Below, in pieces: positions 25,763 through 34,710 of a stretch of 64,000 nucleotides of DNA. The stretch is from JADLHS01 sp044225555 (GTDB taxonomy: Bacteria > Verrucomicrobiota > Verrucomicrobiia > Limisphaerales > JADLHS01), in the NCBI GenBank assembly GCA_044225555.1, contig JBGAIM010000005.1, positions 186,001-250,000 on the forward strand, written 5' to 3'. Within the stretch, counting starts at the first letter, position 1; each line of letters begins with the position of its first letter. Both the position numbers and the translations under genes were made by a program. The notes below the pieces were generated by a model. It ran no database searches, was not told where the DNA came from, and was given only the letters and a program-made list of their open reading frames with translations.

Positions 25763-28615
25763 TCAATTCGTAACCACTTCGAGGATGGGCTGCGGCGGTG
25801 CATCGAGGCATTTCCGCACGCGCTGGGCGAGTTGGGGCGGACGGTAGGGTTTGGCGAGGAACACTGGATCGGTTTCGCTGAAATTCTTGCCGACAATTTC
25901 CGAGCTGTAGCCGCTGCTATAGATGACGCGGAGGTCCGGTTTGCGTTGACGCAGGCGGTAGGCGAGTTCCGCCCCACTGACGCCGCCGGGCATGACCATG
26001 TCGGTCAGGAGCAGGTCCACTTTGCCTTCGTGAGCGTCCCAAATCTTCAGGGCGGCCACGCCGGTTTCGGCTTCGAGCACGTTGTAATCGTATTCCTGGA
26101 GCACTTTGGCGACGAGTTCGCGCAAGACCGGTTCATCTTCGACCAGCAGAATGGTTTCGCGTCCACCGCTGGCCATCATGAGCGAATCACTTTGATCATC
26201 GGTCTCGACCGTGGCGGAGGGCAGGGCGGGGAAGAACACGCGGAATGTGGTGCCCACGCCAACGGCGCTGGTGACTTCGACCCAGCCTTGGTGTTGCTTC
26301 ATGATGCCGTAAACGGTGGCCAACCCGAGGCCCGTGCCGCGGCCCACTTCCTTGGTTGAAAAGAACGGCTCAAAAATGCGTGTCAGAATGTTCGTATCCA
26401 TGCCGCAACCGGTGTCCTCGACCGACAACGCGACGAACATCCCCGTGCGCGCCTCGGGCCGCCGGCGCACGTAGGCGGCGTCGATTTCCACGAGGTTGGT
26501 GGTGATGGTCAGCTTGCCGCCCTTGGGCATGGCATCGCGCGCATTCACCGCCAGATTCATGACCACCTGCTCCACCATGCCCTCGTCCGCCTCGATTGCC
26601 GGGAGCTTTTCCGCGTAGCTCATCACCAGGGTAATATCCTCACCCAACAGCCGCGGCAGCATCTGACCGAAATCCATCAACACCGCGTTCGGATCCAACG
26701 GCCGGGCTTGGATCACCTGTTTGCGGCTAAACGTGAGCAACTTCCTCGTTAATGTCGCCGCCCGCCGGGCCGCGCCCGCGATCTGTTTCAACTGATTCGT
26801 GAAACCTTCGTTGCCTTTCACGTTGCCCAGCAGGCAGTCGGCGTAACCCTGGATAACCGTGAGAATGTTGTTGTAGTCGTGCGCGATTCCCGCGGCCATT
26901 TGGCCCACCGACTCCAGTTTTTGCGCGTGCCGATACTGCGCTTCCAAGTTCAAGATTTCTGTAATGTCCGCGCCGTAGCAATGCACGACTTGACTTCCGG
27001 CCACGGGGAAGAACGACCAGCTCAACGTCCGCCCATTGATCGTGATCTGTTCGCGCAACCGCTTCGTCCCGCAGTCCAGACACTCGGCGACGATCGCGCG
27101 CACGCCCGCCGGCATCGTCTCCAAGATGTGTTTTTTGCCGAGCAAGGCGACCAGTTCAGTGGCGGCATCATTCGCGTAGCTCAACTCTCCCCGGCGGGTG
27201 AATTCCAGCACGGGATTTGGATTCACGCGCGGGAAGGCCGCCAGCTTTTGCACTTGCGCCTCTGCCCGCTTGCGATCCGTGATGTCATTCAAGCTTCCCG
27301 ATACACTGCGCCCACGTCCGTCAATTGTTGCGGAGGAGATATCCGTTCCTGGGATCGCGGCATCGGGACTGTGGACCGCCGTCAGGCTCAACGATAACTC
27401 GACCCACCGAAAATCGCCCAATTGCGTGGCGAGCTTCGCCTCCAGATCGCCGTGATCCGTTTCTCCCGCCAGCAGTCGTTCCAGTTGTTTGCTGACCAAC
27501 TCCCGCGTGTCCGACGAAAAATAGTCCAGGAACATCGTTCCCAACGTTTCCTGAATTGCAAACCCGGTGATCCGAGTCCAAGCCGGGTTCAAGAACGCCC
27601 ACTGCCCTGATTCCGTGATCTGGAAGACCACTTCCTTGATGCTGCTCACCACGGATTGATACCGGCTTTCACTGGCGTCCAGGGCGTCCTCGGCCTGCTT
27701 GCGCTGGATGCATAACGCAATGCCGTTCGCCACGGACGCCAACTCCTGCAAGACTGTCTCCGCCTGCGGCTCCCTTGAAAACAACGCCATGCAACCGACC
27801 AAACGATCCTCCAGCATCAAAGGATACGCGGCAAACGATGCGAACCCTTCACCCCGAATCCAGGTCCGTTGCTGCAGCGTGGCATCCTTGGCCACGTCCG
27901 AAATGAAAACCGGTTTTCCCTCCCAGAGCGGCTTGAACTCCAGCATCGCCGTATCCGCCCCGACTTCCTGATTCACCGAGCCCGCCCCGGCCTGCAATTC
28001 AAACGCACCCTTCGCTTGATTGTAAACCCACAACTGCGCCAGGCCCGCCGCCGTGGCGCCGTGATTACTCGCCGACCCGCTGAGGTATTGCACCATCGCT
28101 CCCGCGCACTTTTCCAGGATGACCGAGAGCGGTCCGCGTTGGGTGAGCACCAATCCCACCTCCGCTCCGAACGCCGCCAGTCGCGCCTGTTCAAACGCGG
28201 CCAGCGAAGCCGCCCGTTTCCGCTCGATGGCGTACCGGATGGCCCGCTCCAACTGTGGCGCCTCCACCTGCCCCTTTACGAGGTAATCCGCTGCGCCTGC
28301 CTTCATCGCCGCGTGATCGGCGTCCTGGTGTCCGGCGCCGGTGAGCATGATCACTGGCGCCTCCGCGCCAGTGGCTCGCGCCGCCTGCAACAGCTCGATG
28401 CCGTTGCGCGCGCCCAGATTAAAGTCCACCAGGGCCACTTCCTGGCGGTTGGCGATCATGGCCTGCAAACCTTCCTCGAAGGTCCGGGCCCATTCAATGG
28501 TGAAACGACAGCCACCCTGAAGGGTCCGGATCTCGCGCAACAAATCCCGCGTGAGGAGGAAATCCTCCTCATCGTCCTCGACGATCAACAGGCGGGTGGT
28601 TTGCGAGTCGTTCAT
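25763..28615 (-). CDS. Hybrid histidine kinase REC-GAF-PAS-HisKA-HATPase-REC
   Basis: A 950-residue cytosolic hybrid kinase. It has an N-terminal receiver (about 8-125; LLIVEDDEEDF, phosphoacceptor in ALVDFNLG, YLVKGQ), a GAF-like domain (about 150-310), and PAS domains (about 325-560; WAFLNPAWTRITGF). The kinase core has the H-box GQMAAGIAHDYNNIL (about 610), N-box LAVNARDAMPKGG, and G-boxes VEDTGCGMDTNIL and GRGTGLGLATVYGIMKQH. The C-terminal receiver (about 820-945) has LLVEDEPVLRELV and LLLTDMVMPGG. It is the third gene of a cluster after a kinase and a CheY-like regulator, and its start lies 24 bp inside the regulator gap. Both receivers suggest a branched phosphorelay. No DNA-binding output is present. 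Confidence 0.93.
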   Translation of the reverse strand: MNDSQTTRLLIVEDDEEDFLLTRDLLREIRTLQGGCRFTIEWARTFEEGLQAMIANRQEVALVDFNLGARNGIELLQAARATGAEAPVIMLTGAGHQDADHAAMKAGAADYLVKGQVEAPQLERAIRYAIERKRAASLAAFEQARLAAFGAEVGLVLTQRGPLSVILEKCAGAMVQYLSGSASNHGATAAGLAQLWVYNQAKGAFELQAGAGSVNQEVGADTAMLEFKPLWEGKPVFISDVAKDATLQQRTWIRGEGFASFAAYPLMLEDRLVGCMALFSREPQAETVLQELASVANGIALCIQRKQAEDALDASESRYQSVVSSIKEVVFQITESGQWAFLNPAWTRITGFAIQETLGTMFLDYFSSDTRELVSKQLERLLAGETDHGDLEAKLATQLGDFRWVELSLSLTAVHSPDAAIPGTDISSATIDGRGRSVSGSLNDITDRKRAEAQVQKLAAFPRVNPNPVLEFTRRGELSYANDAATELVALLGKKHILETMPAGVRAIVAECLDCGTKRLREQITINGRTLSWSFFPVAGSQVVHCYGADITEILNLEAQYRHAQKLESVGQMAAGIAHDYNNILTVIQGYADCLLGNVKGNEGFTNQLKQIAGAARRAATLTRKLLTFSRKQVIQARPLDPNAVLMDFGQMLPRLLGEDITLVMSYAEKLPAIEADEGMVEQVVMNLAVNARDAMPKGGKLTITTNLVEIDAAYVRRRPEARTGMFVALSVEDTGCGMDTNILTRIFEPFFSTKEVGRGTGLGLATVYGIMKQHQGWVEVTSAVGVGTTFRVFFPALPSATVETDDQSDSLMMASGGRETILLVEDEPVLRELVAKVLQEYDYNVLEAETGVAALKIWDAHEGKVDLLLTDMVMPGGVSGAELAYRLRQRKPDLRVIYSSGYSSEIVGKNFSETDPVFLAKPYRPPQLAQRVRKCLDAPPQPILEVVTN

Positions 28616-28638
28616 CGCTGGTAGCTGGCAATAGGCGG

Positions 28639-29094
28639 CTAGGAGTTGGGCACCAACCGGGGTGCCGGTAATTCCACCGTGCCAAACCAATAACCCATCA
28701 GCTTGGTGACGGTGGAGACCAGGGCGTCGAAACCGGCGGGCTTCGTGACGAAGGAATTCGCGCCGAGTTCGTACACCCGATCAATGTCCGTATCCGCCCG
28801 CGACGTGGTGAACACCACCACGGGCACGCGGCGCAAGTCATGGTGCGCGCGGATTTCCTTCAGGGCTTCCCGTCCGTCTTTGCGGGGCATGTTCAAATCC
28901 AGCAGGATCAAATCTGGTCGCGGTGAAGTGCTGGCCTTCTCATACTTGCCCCGGCGCAACAGGTAATCCACCAATTCCTCGCCATCGGCCACAAACCGCA
29001 CCTTGTCGTTGGTGCCGCATTCGGCGAAGGCATCCTGCACGAGCAGCCGGTCATCGGCATCATCCTCCGCCATTAGAATCAGGTGCTCACTCAT
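28639..29094 (-). CDS. CheY-like single-domain response regulator (Rcp1-like)
   Basis: A 151-residue stand-alone receiver. It has the acidic pair in LMAEDDADDRLLV, the phosphoacceptor Asp in LILLDLNMPRKDG, Thr in VVVFTTSRAD and Lys in SFVTKPAGF. The LxxLNMPRxDGxExL pattern and the EDxxDD loop match the Rcp1 subfamily that partners with phytochrome-like and PAS kinases. Its ATG overlaps the stop of the upstream kinase (29091-29094, ATGA), so the pair is coupled and probably cognate. There is no output domain, so it acts as a phosphate shuttle, likely to the hybrid kinase 23 bp downstream. Confidence 0.93.
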   Translation of the reverse strand: MSEHLILMAEDDADDRLLVQDAFAECGTNDKVRFVADGEELVDYLLRRGKYEKASTSPRPDLILLDLNMPRKDGREALKEIRAHHDLRRVPVVVFTTSRADTDIDRVYELGANSFVTKPAGFDALVSTVTKLMGYWFGTVELPAPRLVPNS

Positions 29095-30797
29095 ATCAGC
29101 GGCTTGTCCTTCCGCGAACGCACGGGCAGGTGAACAATGAAGGTCGCGCCTTCCCCGGGCTTGCTCTTCGCCGTGATGCTGCCCCGGTGGCGATCTACAA
29201 TCCGCCGACACACGGCGAGTCCGATGCCGGTGCCTTCGTATTCCTGCCGGCCATGCAGCCGTTGGAACACGGCAAAAATCCGGTCGAGGTACTTTTCCTC
29301 AAAACCGATTCCGTTGTCCTGGATGGTCAACTGGCAGGCCGCGCCCTCCCAGCCGCCGTCCACGAGTTCGGCGCGGATTTGAATTCTCGGTTTCGCCTCC
29401 GGCAGATGAAACTTCAGCGCGTTGCCAATCAGATTCTGGAGCAGTTGCCGCATCTGCATCGGGTCGGCGTCGATCTTGGGCAGTTCACCGACCTCGACGG
29501 TGGCGCCGGTCTTCTCGATGCGCACCTCCAGGTCGCTCAGTACCTCGCGCGTGACCTGGGCGAGGTCCACCGTGACGAACGGTTCGGTACGGCTGATGAC
29601 GCGGGAGAAGGTCAGCAGGTCGTTGATCAAGGTCTGCATCCGCGCGGCCGCGTTTTGCATCCGGTCGAGATAATCGGCGCTCTCCGGCGGCAGCACGGTT
29701 GCGCATTTGGTTTTCAACCGGTCACCGAACGCACGGATTTTGCGCAACGGCTCCTGCAAATCGTGCGACGCCACAAAAGCGAACTGTTCGAGCTCGGCAT
29801 TCGAGCGGGCGAGTTCCTCGGCCTTGCGGACCAGCGCTTCGGCGGATCGCTTGCGCTCGGTGATGTCCTTGAACAACACCACCCGGCCCACGACACGATC
29901 GTTCTCACGGATATGGGAACGGACGAACTCGGCGGTGAAGGCCGAACCGTCGGCGCGTTTCAAGACGACCTCGGAAGGCGTGACACTCTGGTTCTTCTGG
30001 ATCGTGGTGGTATCTTGTTGCACCAGCGCGCCGAACACGTCGGTTTCGTTGCAGCCGACCATCTTGGTGACTTCCAGCCCCATGAGCTTGGCGGCGGTGG
30101 GGTTGACAAAGGTGATCTTGCCGTTGGGCTCGACGCCGCAAATGCCCTCGCCGGCGGCATTCAGGATCAATTCGTACTGGCGCTGCAGTTTTTGCAGTTC
30201 CATGGCCCGGGCCTGCACGTGGACCTGCAACACGTCCTTGCTGGCTTCCAACTGCTGGCGCTGGGCGGAGAGCGAGCGCTCGGCTTTTTTGCGCCGGTTC
30301 AGTTCCGCCTCCAGCTCGCGATTCGCCTGCGAGAGATCGGCCAGTTCAGATTCGAGGTTCTTGCGAACCTTGACCAGATGTTCCTCGGAAAGGGTTTTCT
30401 CGGTGATCTGGATCCGCCAGCGGTCCGATCGCTTTTCCCATTCGGCCTCGCTGGATTCGACGCGTTTGAGCCAGGAGTTTTCCGTAAAGCGAAAGGCGGC
30501 AAAGGTCACCAGGGCCAGGAGCAGTCCGGCGCCAGCCATGGCGGTAACCGCCAGATCGCGCCAGTGGGTCAACCGGCCCGAAACATCATCTCCGGCCCCT
30601 GTTTGGACCGTGCGCAACAGCTGGGTTACATCCAGAAACAACCAGACGGCCACGGCGGCGTTGACCACGATGATGGCCGCGAGCACGAGGGTGCGCCAGC
30701 GATGGGAGCCTTCGGGAACGGGCGGCACGGAATTGGCGCTGCTGGCGAACGAAGTCGCCGGTGCGCCCGCCACGGAGAATGACTGAGCTTCAACCAT
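29091..30797 (-). CDS. Membrane PAS sensor histidine kinase
   Basis: A 568-residue kinase with two N-terminal membrane helices (about 36-56, LVLAAIIVVNAAVAVWLFL; and about 85-108, AVTAMAGAGLLLALVTFAAF). A coiled coil (about 125-215, Glu/Lys/Gln rich) follows, then a PAS domain (about 212-330; LILNAAGEGICGVEPNG), HisKA with FVASHDLQEPLRKI (phosphoacceptor His about 357) and HATPase with NALKFHLPE, DNGIGFEEKY and YEGTGIGLAVCRRI. The HDLQEPLRK box is typical of phytochrome-class kinases that pair with Rcp1-like receivers, matching the overlapping downstream gene. No large periplasmic loop is seen, so the signal is probably cytosolic or membrane-borne. Confidence 0.94.
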   Translation of the reverse strand: MVEAQSFSVAGAPATSFASSANSVPPVPEGSHRWRTLVLAAIIVVNAAVAVWLFLDVTQLLRTVQTGAGDDVSGRLTHWRDLAVTAMAGAGLLLALVTFAAFRFTENSWLKRVESSEAEWEKRSDRWRIQITEKTLSEEHLVKVRKNLESELADLSQANRELEAELNRRKKAERSLSAQRQQLEASKDVLQVHVQARAMELQKLQRQYELILNAAGEGICGVEPNGKITFVNPTAAKLMGLEVTKMVGCNETDVFGALVQQDTTTIQKNQSVTPSEVVLKRADGSAFTAEFVRSHIRENDRVVGRVVLFKDITERKRSAEALVRKAEELARSNAELEQFAFVASHDLQEPLRKIRAFGDRLKTKCATVLPPESADYLDRMQNAAARMQTLINDLLTFSRVISRTEPFVTVDLAQVTREVLSDLEVRIEKTGATVEVGELPKIDADPMQMRQLLQNLIGNALKFHLPEAKPRIQIRAELVDGGWEGAACQLTIQDNGIGFEEKYLDRIFAVFQRLHGRQEYEGTGIGLAVCRRIVDRHRGSITAKSKPGEGATFIVHLPVRSRKDKPLI

Positions 30798-30992
30798 GTT
30801 GATTTACACAAAGCCGCCACGCACGCCCCGGATCGCGGCGGGTAGGACGCCTGAACAAGAGCACCTTAAAGACCAGTTGCCGGGGGAATTTTGAAGTTGG
30901 CAAAGGGCAAGCCGGGAGGTGCTGGCGGGTTTACTTCCCGCCGCCTTTGTCATTTAATGGACGGGCGTGTTCGCAAACAGGACGCATCAACC

Positions 30993-31823
30993 ATGAATCC
31001 GCCTTTGGAAACCCTGGGTCTCATCGCGGGCAATCGCTCGCTGCCATTGCTTTTTGCGCGTCAGGCGCGCAACGGAGGCGGGGGTGGCGCACGACGCGTG
31101 GTGGCCGTGGCGTTCGAGGGTGAAACCGATCCCGCCCTGGCCTCGCTAGTGGACGAAATTGTCTGGGTCAAGGTGGGCCAGCTTTCGAAGATGATCGCGG
31201 CGTTCACGGACCGGAATGTCCGCCAGTGTGTCATGCTTGGGCAGATTGCCCCGAAGAATCTTTACGATGTCCGCCCCGATTTGCGGGCCATGGGGGTGTT
31301 GTTCAAGTTGAAGGAGCGGAACGCGCATACCATTTTCGGCGCGATTGCGAATGAGTTGAAAAAGGATGGCGTGGAGTTGATTGAGGCGACGCCGTGGTTG
31401 CAACCGTTGATGCCAGGTGCCGGTTTCCGGCTGGGGCGCAAGTTGTCCGAGGAACAGCGCGCGGATGTGGAGTTCGGTTTTGCCATCGCCAAGGAAGTCT
31501 CCCGGCTGGAGATCGGACAGACGGTCGTCGTCAAGGAAGGCACAGTACTGGCCGTGGAAGGGTTCGAAGGCACGGACAAGTGTCTCGCGCGTGGCGGGGA
31601 GTTGGCCGGCAAGAATGGGGGCGCGGTGGCGGTGAAGGTGGCGAAGATCAGCCACGATATGCGTTTCGACGTGCCGTGCCTCGGGCCGCAGACGTTGGAA
31701 ACTTGCGCGCGTTCGGGAGTGGCGGTCCTGGCCTTCGAGGCGGGAAAAAGTCTGTTGCTCGAACAAGAGACTTGCGCTGACTTGGCCGAACGCCACAAAC
31801 TTGCCGTTGCCACGGTTGGTTGA
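30993..31823 (+). CDS. lpxI: UDP-2,3-diacylglucosamine pyrophosphatase LpxI
   Basis: A 276-residue enzyme of lipid A synthesis. It hydrolyses UDP-2,3-diacylglucosamine to lipid X and UMP, replacing LpxH in many Gram-negatives. DUF1009/LpxI text is clear: LGLIAGNRSLPLLFARQAR, IVWVKVGQLSKMIAAF, VMLGQIAPKNL, FGAIANELKKDGVELI, VVKEGTVLAVEGFEGTDKCL and DMRFDVPCLGPQTLE with the conserved Asp of the active site. The ATG at 30993 gives the family N-terminus. It points to an outer membrane with LPS. The preceding 195 bp contain no gene; they separate it from a divergent kinase. Confidence 0.94.
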   Translation: MNPPLETLGLIAGNRSLPLLFARQARNGGGGGARRVVAVAFEGETDPALASLVDEIVWVKVGQLSKMIAAFTDRNVRQCVMLGQIAPKNLYDVRPDLRAMGVLFKLKERNAHTIFGAIANELKKDGVELIEATPWLQPLMPGAGFRLGRKLSEEQRADVEFGFAIAKEVSRLEIGQTVVVKEGTVLAVEGFEGTDKCLARGGELAGKNGGAVAVKVAKISHDMRFDVPCLGPQTLETCARSGVAVLAFEAGKSLLLEQETCADLAERHKLAVATVG

Positions 31824-31879
31824 ACTGCCATCGGCATGGCTGCCACTCATCGGGGTTTAATTCACAGAAATACGATTCA

Positions 31880-32386
31880 ATGCTCAAGTCGCACGAACTG
31901 CTCGGCTTCATGTCGCCCACCCTGGCGAATGAGATTCTCGCTTTCACTTTTGAGGAGGAAAAACCCACCTACCGCGCCGTCCTCCAGGCCGTCGCCGAGG
32001 CCCGGCACGTCCGGCTCGTTTTTCTGGAGCGTCAGGCGCGCTCGCAGCGCAACGCCACCATGCTGGCCACGCTCACCCGGCCCAATCTCGATGTTGCCGC
32101 CGGCACGCTGTTGCGCACCTGGCTCGTCAAAAAGCAGGCCGCGATGCTGGTGGACTTTCTCGACGCCCTCGGTATTCCCAACGAAAAGGGCGTGGTGGAG
32201 GATTTGCCGGCCACGGTGGACGACGTCAAACTCAAGGCGGCGGTGGATTTATTGCTGACCAAATATCCGCCGGAGCCGGTGGCAGTTTATCTCAATGCCT
32301 TCAATGACATGAACCAGGCGAACTGGCCGAATCTCAAGTCGTTGCTTGAAGGTGAGCCACGTCTCCAGTTGGGAACAGCGGGCTAG
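31880..32386 (+). CDS. Unrecognised conserved-looking protein downstream of lpxI
   Basis: A 168-residue soluble, largely alpha-helical protein with no signal peptide or membrane segment. The sequence starts MLKSHELLGFMSPTLA and contains EILAFTFEEEKPTYRAVLQAV, VAAGTLLRTWLVKK and LPATVDDVKLKAAVDLLLTKY. No catalytic motif is recognised. The ATG at 31880 was chosen over one at 31820 because the coding pattern starts there. It lies 57 bp after lpxI on the same strand and may be co-transcribed. I believe similar proteins occur in other Verrucomicrobiota, but this is unverified. Confidence 0.72.
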   Translation: MLKSHELLGFMSPTLANEILAFTFEEEKPTYRAVLQAVAEARHVRLVFLERQARSQRNATMLATLTRPNLDVAAGTLLRTWLVKKQAAMLVDFLDALGIPNEKGVVEDLPATVDDVKLKAAVDLLLTKYPPEPVAVYLNAFNDMNQANWPNLKSLLEGEPRLQLGTAG

Positions 32387-32526
32387 GTTTGGGGGACAGG
32401 TTCCAAGTCCGCGTTCCTCCGTTCCCCCGTTCCGAGTTGGCTGCCAGTGGGGATTGAATTTCCACGTCAACCCGCACGTGGGATTATTATGCCTGTCAAT
32501 TGCTCAACAGGAGTGTCAGCCCACGC

Positions 32527-34695
32527 TTACTTCGACGGAATCGCCGATTCCTGCCGGTCAGTTTCGATGTCTCTCATGGTGCGGTCCACGATGTCAATCA
32601 GCTTGCCCTGGCTGAAGGGCTTGGGCAGGAAGTTGCGGGACTCGCTAAAGAGGTCGCCGGTGCCGGTGATTTCCGCGCTGTAACCGCTCATGTAGATGAC
32701 TTTGAGATCCTGTTTGTGGTCGAGGAGCATCTTGGCGAGCGAGCTGCCACTGATGCCGTTGGGCATGACCATGTCGGTGAGGAGTAGGTCAATTTTCTCG
32801 TGAGCGCGCTCGAAAACTTCGAGCGCCTTTTGGCCGCAATCGGCATCGAGGACGCGATAGCCGTGGTGTTGCAGGGCTTCGCAAACGAAAGCGCGCACGA
32901 GGGGTTCGTCTTCGACGACGAGAATGGATTCCTTGCGGCTGCCGGGGTTTTTGGCCGTGAAGGTGGTTTCTTTAGGCTTCGGCCGTTCATCGGTGGCCGG
33001 GAGGAACACACGGAAGGTGGTGCCGACGGCGAGTTCACTCTGGACTTCGATCCAGCCGTCGTGCTGTTTGACGATGCCGTAAACGGTGGAGAGGCCGAGG
33101 CCGGTGCCTTTGCCGACGGGTTTGGTGGTAAAGAACGGCTCGAAGAGATGGCGCTGGGTTTCGGGGCTCATACCACTGCCGTTGTCTTCGACACTGAGCA
33201 CGATGTACCGACCCTCGCGCGCGTCGGCGTGGCGGCGCACGGCCGCGTCGAAGAGGTCCACTTTATCCACGGTCACGCGGACGAGTCCACCCTGAGGCAT
33301 GGCGTCGCGGGCGTTGACGACGAGGTTGAGCAGGACTTGTTCGAGGTTGGATTCGTCGGCCAGGACGCAGGGGAGGTTTTCGACACAAGCGCTTTCGAAG
33401 GCGACGGTTTCACCGACGAGGCGAGCGAGCATCTTCTGCATGTTGCGCACGGTGCTGCCGAGGGAGACCGGGGCGCGTTTGAGAACCTGCTTGCGGCTGA
33501 ATGCCAGCAATTGACGCGTAAGGCCGGAAGCGCGTTCGCCGGCGAGCCGGACCTGTTCGAGGGACTTGGCGACTTCTTGGTCCACATTAGCTTTGGCCAG
33601 TTGGATGCTGGCGTGGCCGATGATGATGGTGAGGAGATTGTTGAAATCGTGGGCAACCCCGGCCGCGAGCTGGCCGATGGCTTCCATTTTTTGGGACTGG
33701 CGCAACTGGGATTCGAGGCGGCGCTGGTCGGTGATGTCGAGGATCGCGGCGAGAAAACACGCGGAATCACCGAGGGTTAAAGGCACGATGGAAATCAGGG
33801 TCTGACGGATCTGGCCATCGGCGCGGCGCACGTTGGTCTCGAGGTTGTGGACCCGGCTGCCGCCCCGGAGGCTCTGGATGGTCCGATCGAAGCCGATGGG
33901 GTTCTCCGGCAGGTTCAATTCGCCCGGGGTGTGACCGATGATCTGCTCGCGCGTGTGGCCGACGAGGGTAAGGAAGCTGCCGTTGACGTCGGTGAGGCGG
34001 AGGTTGTCGGCGTTGAAAATGGCGAGCGCGATCGAGGCGGTCTCGAAGGATTTATGAAAGCGTTCCTCGGAGGCGCGCAGGGCAACTTCAACGTGGGTGC
34101 GGCGCTCCACCTCGGCTTGGAGCCGCGTGTTGGCACTGACCAGTTCGGCGGTGCGACGTTCGACGATGGCTTCGAGATCGTCCAAGCGGTGTTTCGCCTG
34201 ACGGGTGACGACCCATTTCTTGGTCAGGGCATGGGCGAGTTGAAGCACTTCGACGTTGTCGAACGGCTTCTTGAGAATGACCATGCTGTCTGACTTCCCG
34301 AGGTTCTTGATGATCTCATCCCAGGAATGATCGGAATACGCCGTGCAGATGACCACCTGCAACTCGGGGTAATGATTCCAAACCTGCCGAATGGTCTCGA
34401 TGCCGTCCCAGCCCGGAGGCATGCGAACGTCCACAAAGGCCATCGAATACGGGCGGCCCTCGGCCAGGGCTTTTTCAACCATCGCCAGCCCCTCCTGCCC
34501 CTGATGCGCGGAATCAATTTCAAAGTCCGAACGCTCACTCGCCGGGGCCGCCGTACCGAACAGGGCGGCTTCGTCGTGGCTGAGGTCGTCCTCGGTGGCG
34601 GGGCAGAGGATCTTTTTGATGTCCTCGTGAATCGCGGGGTTGTCGTCCACGACCAGGATGCGGTGGGATTTGCGGACCAGTTCGGTTGTATTCAT
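32527..34695 (-). CDS. Hybrid histidine kinase REC-PAS-HisKA-HATPase-REC
   Basis: A 722-residue cytosolic hybrid kinase. The N-terminal receiver (about 10-165; ILVVDDNPAIHEDI, phosphoacceptor in AFVDVRMPPGWDG, ILKKPFDN) has an unusual acidic insert of about 35 residues after helix 1. A coiled coil and a PAS domain (about 215-330; FHKSFETASIALAIF) follow, then HisKA with GQLAAGVAHDFNNLL (about 360), HATPase with LVVNARDAMPQGG, VEDNGSGM and GKGTGLGLSTVYGIVKQH, and a C-terminal receiver (about 600-715) with LVVEDEPLVRAF and LLLTDMVMPNG. Its start is 15 bp after the upstream kinase stop, so the two form an operon. The architecture parallels the hybrid kinase at 25763-28615 and suggests duplication. 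Confidence 0.93.
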   Translation of the reverse strand: MNTTELVRKSHRILVVDDNPAIHEDIKKILCPATEDDLSHDEAALFGTAAPASERSDFEIDSAHQGQEGLAMVEKALAEGRPYSMAFVDVRMPPGWDGIETIRQVWNHYPELQVVICTAYSDHSWDEIIKNLGKSDSMVILKKPFDNVEVLQLAHALTKKWVVTRQAKHRLDDLEAIVERRTAELVSANTRLQAEVERRTHVEVALRASEERFHKSFETASIALAIFNADNLRLTDVNGSFLTLVGHTREQIIGHTPGELNLPENPIGFDRTIQSLRGGSRVHNLETNVRRADGQIRQTLISIVPLTLGDSACFLAAILDITDQRRLESQLRQSQKMEAIGQLAAGVAHDFNNLLTIIIGHASIQLAKANVDQEVAKSLEQVRLAGERASGLTRQLLAFSRKQVLKRAPVSLGSTVRNMQKMLARLVGETVAFESACVENLPCVLADESNLEQVLLNLVVNARDAMPQGGLVRVTVDKVDLFDAAVRRHADAREGRYIVLSVEDNGSGMSPETQRHLFEPFFTTKPVGKGTGLGLSTVYGIVKQHDGWIEVQSELAVGTTFRVFLPATDERPKPKETTFTAKNPGSRKESILVVEDEPLVRAFVCEALQHHGYRVLDADCGQKALEVFERAHEKIDLLLTDMVMPNGISGSSLAKMLLDHKQDLKVIYMSGYSAEITGTGDLFSESRNFLPKPFSQGKLIDIVDRTMRDIETDRQESAIPSK

Positions 34696-34710
34696 ATGAG
34701 TGAAATTGGT

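Noticed and set aside
28923..30782. Long plus-strand open frame, 619 codons
   Set aside because: It is entirely antisense to the receiver and kinase genes, whose motifs are unmistakable; no protein family features appear in the plus frame.
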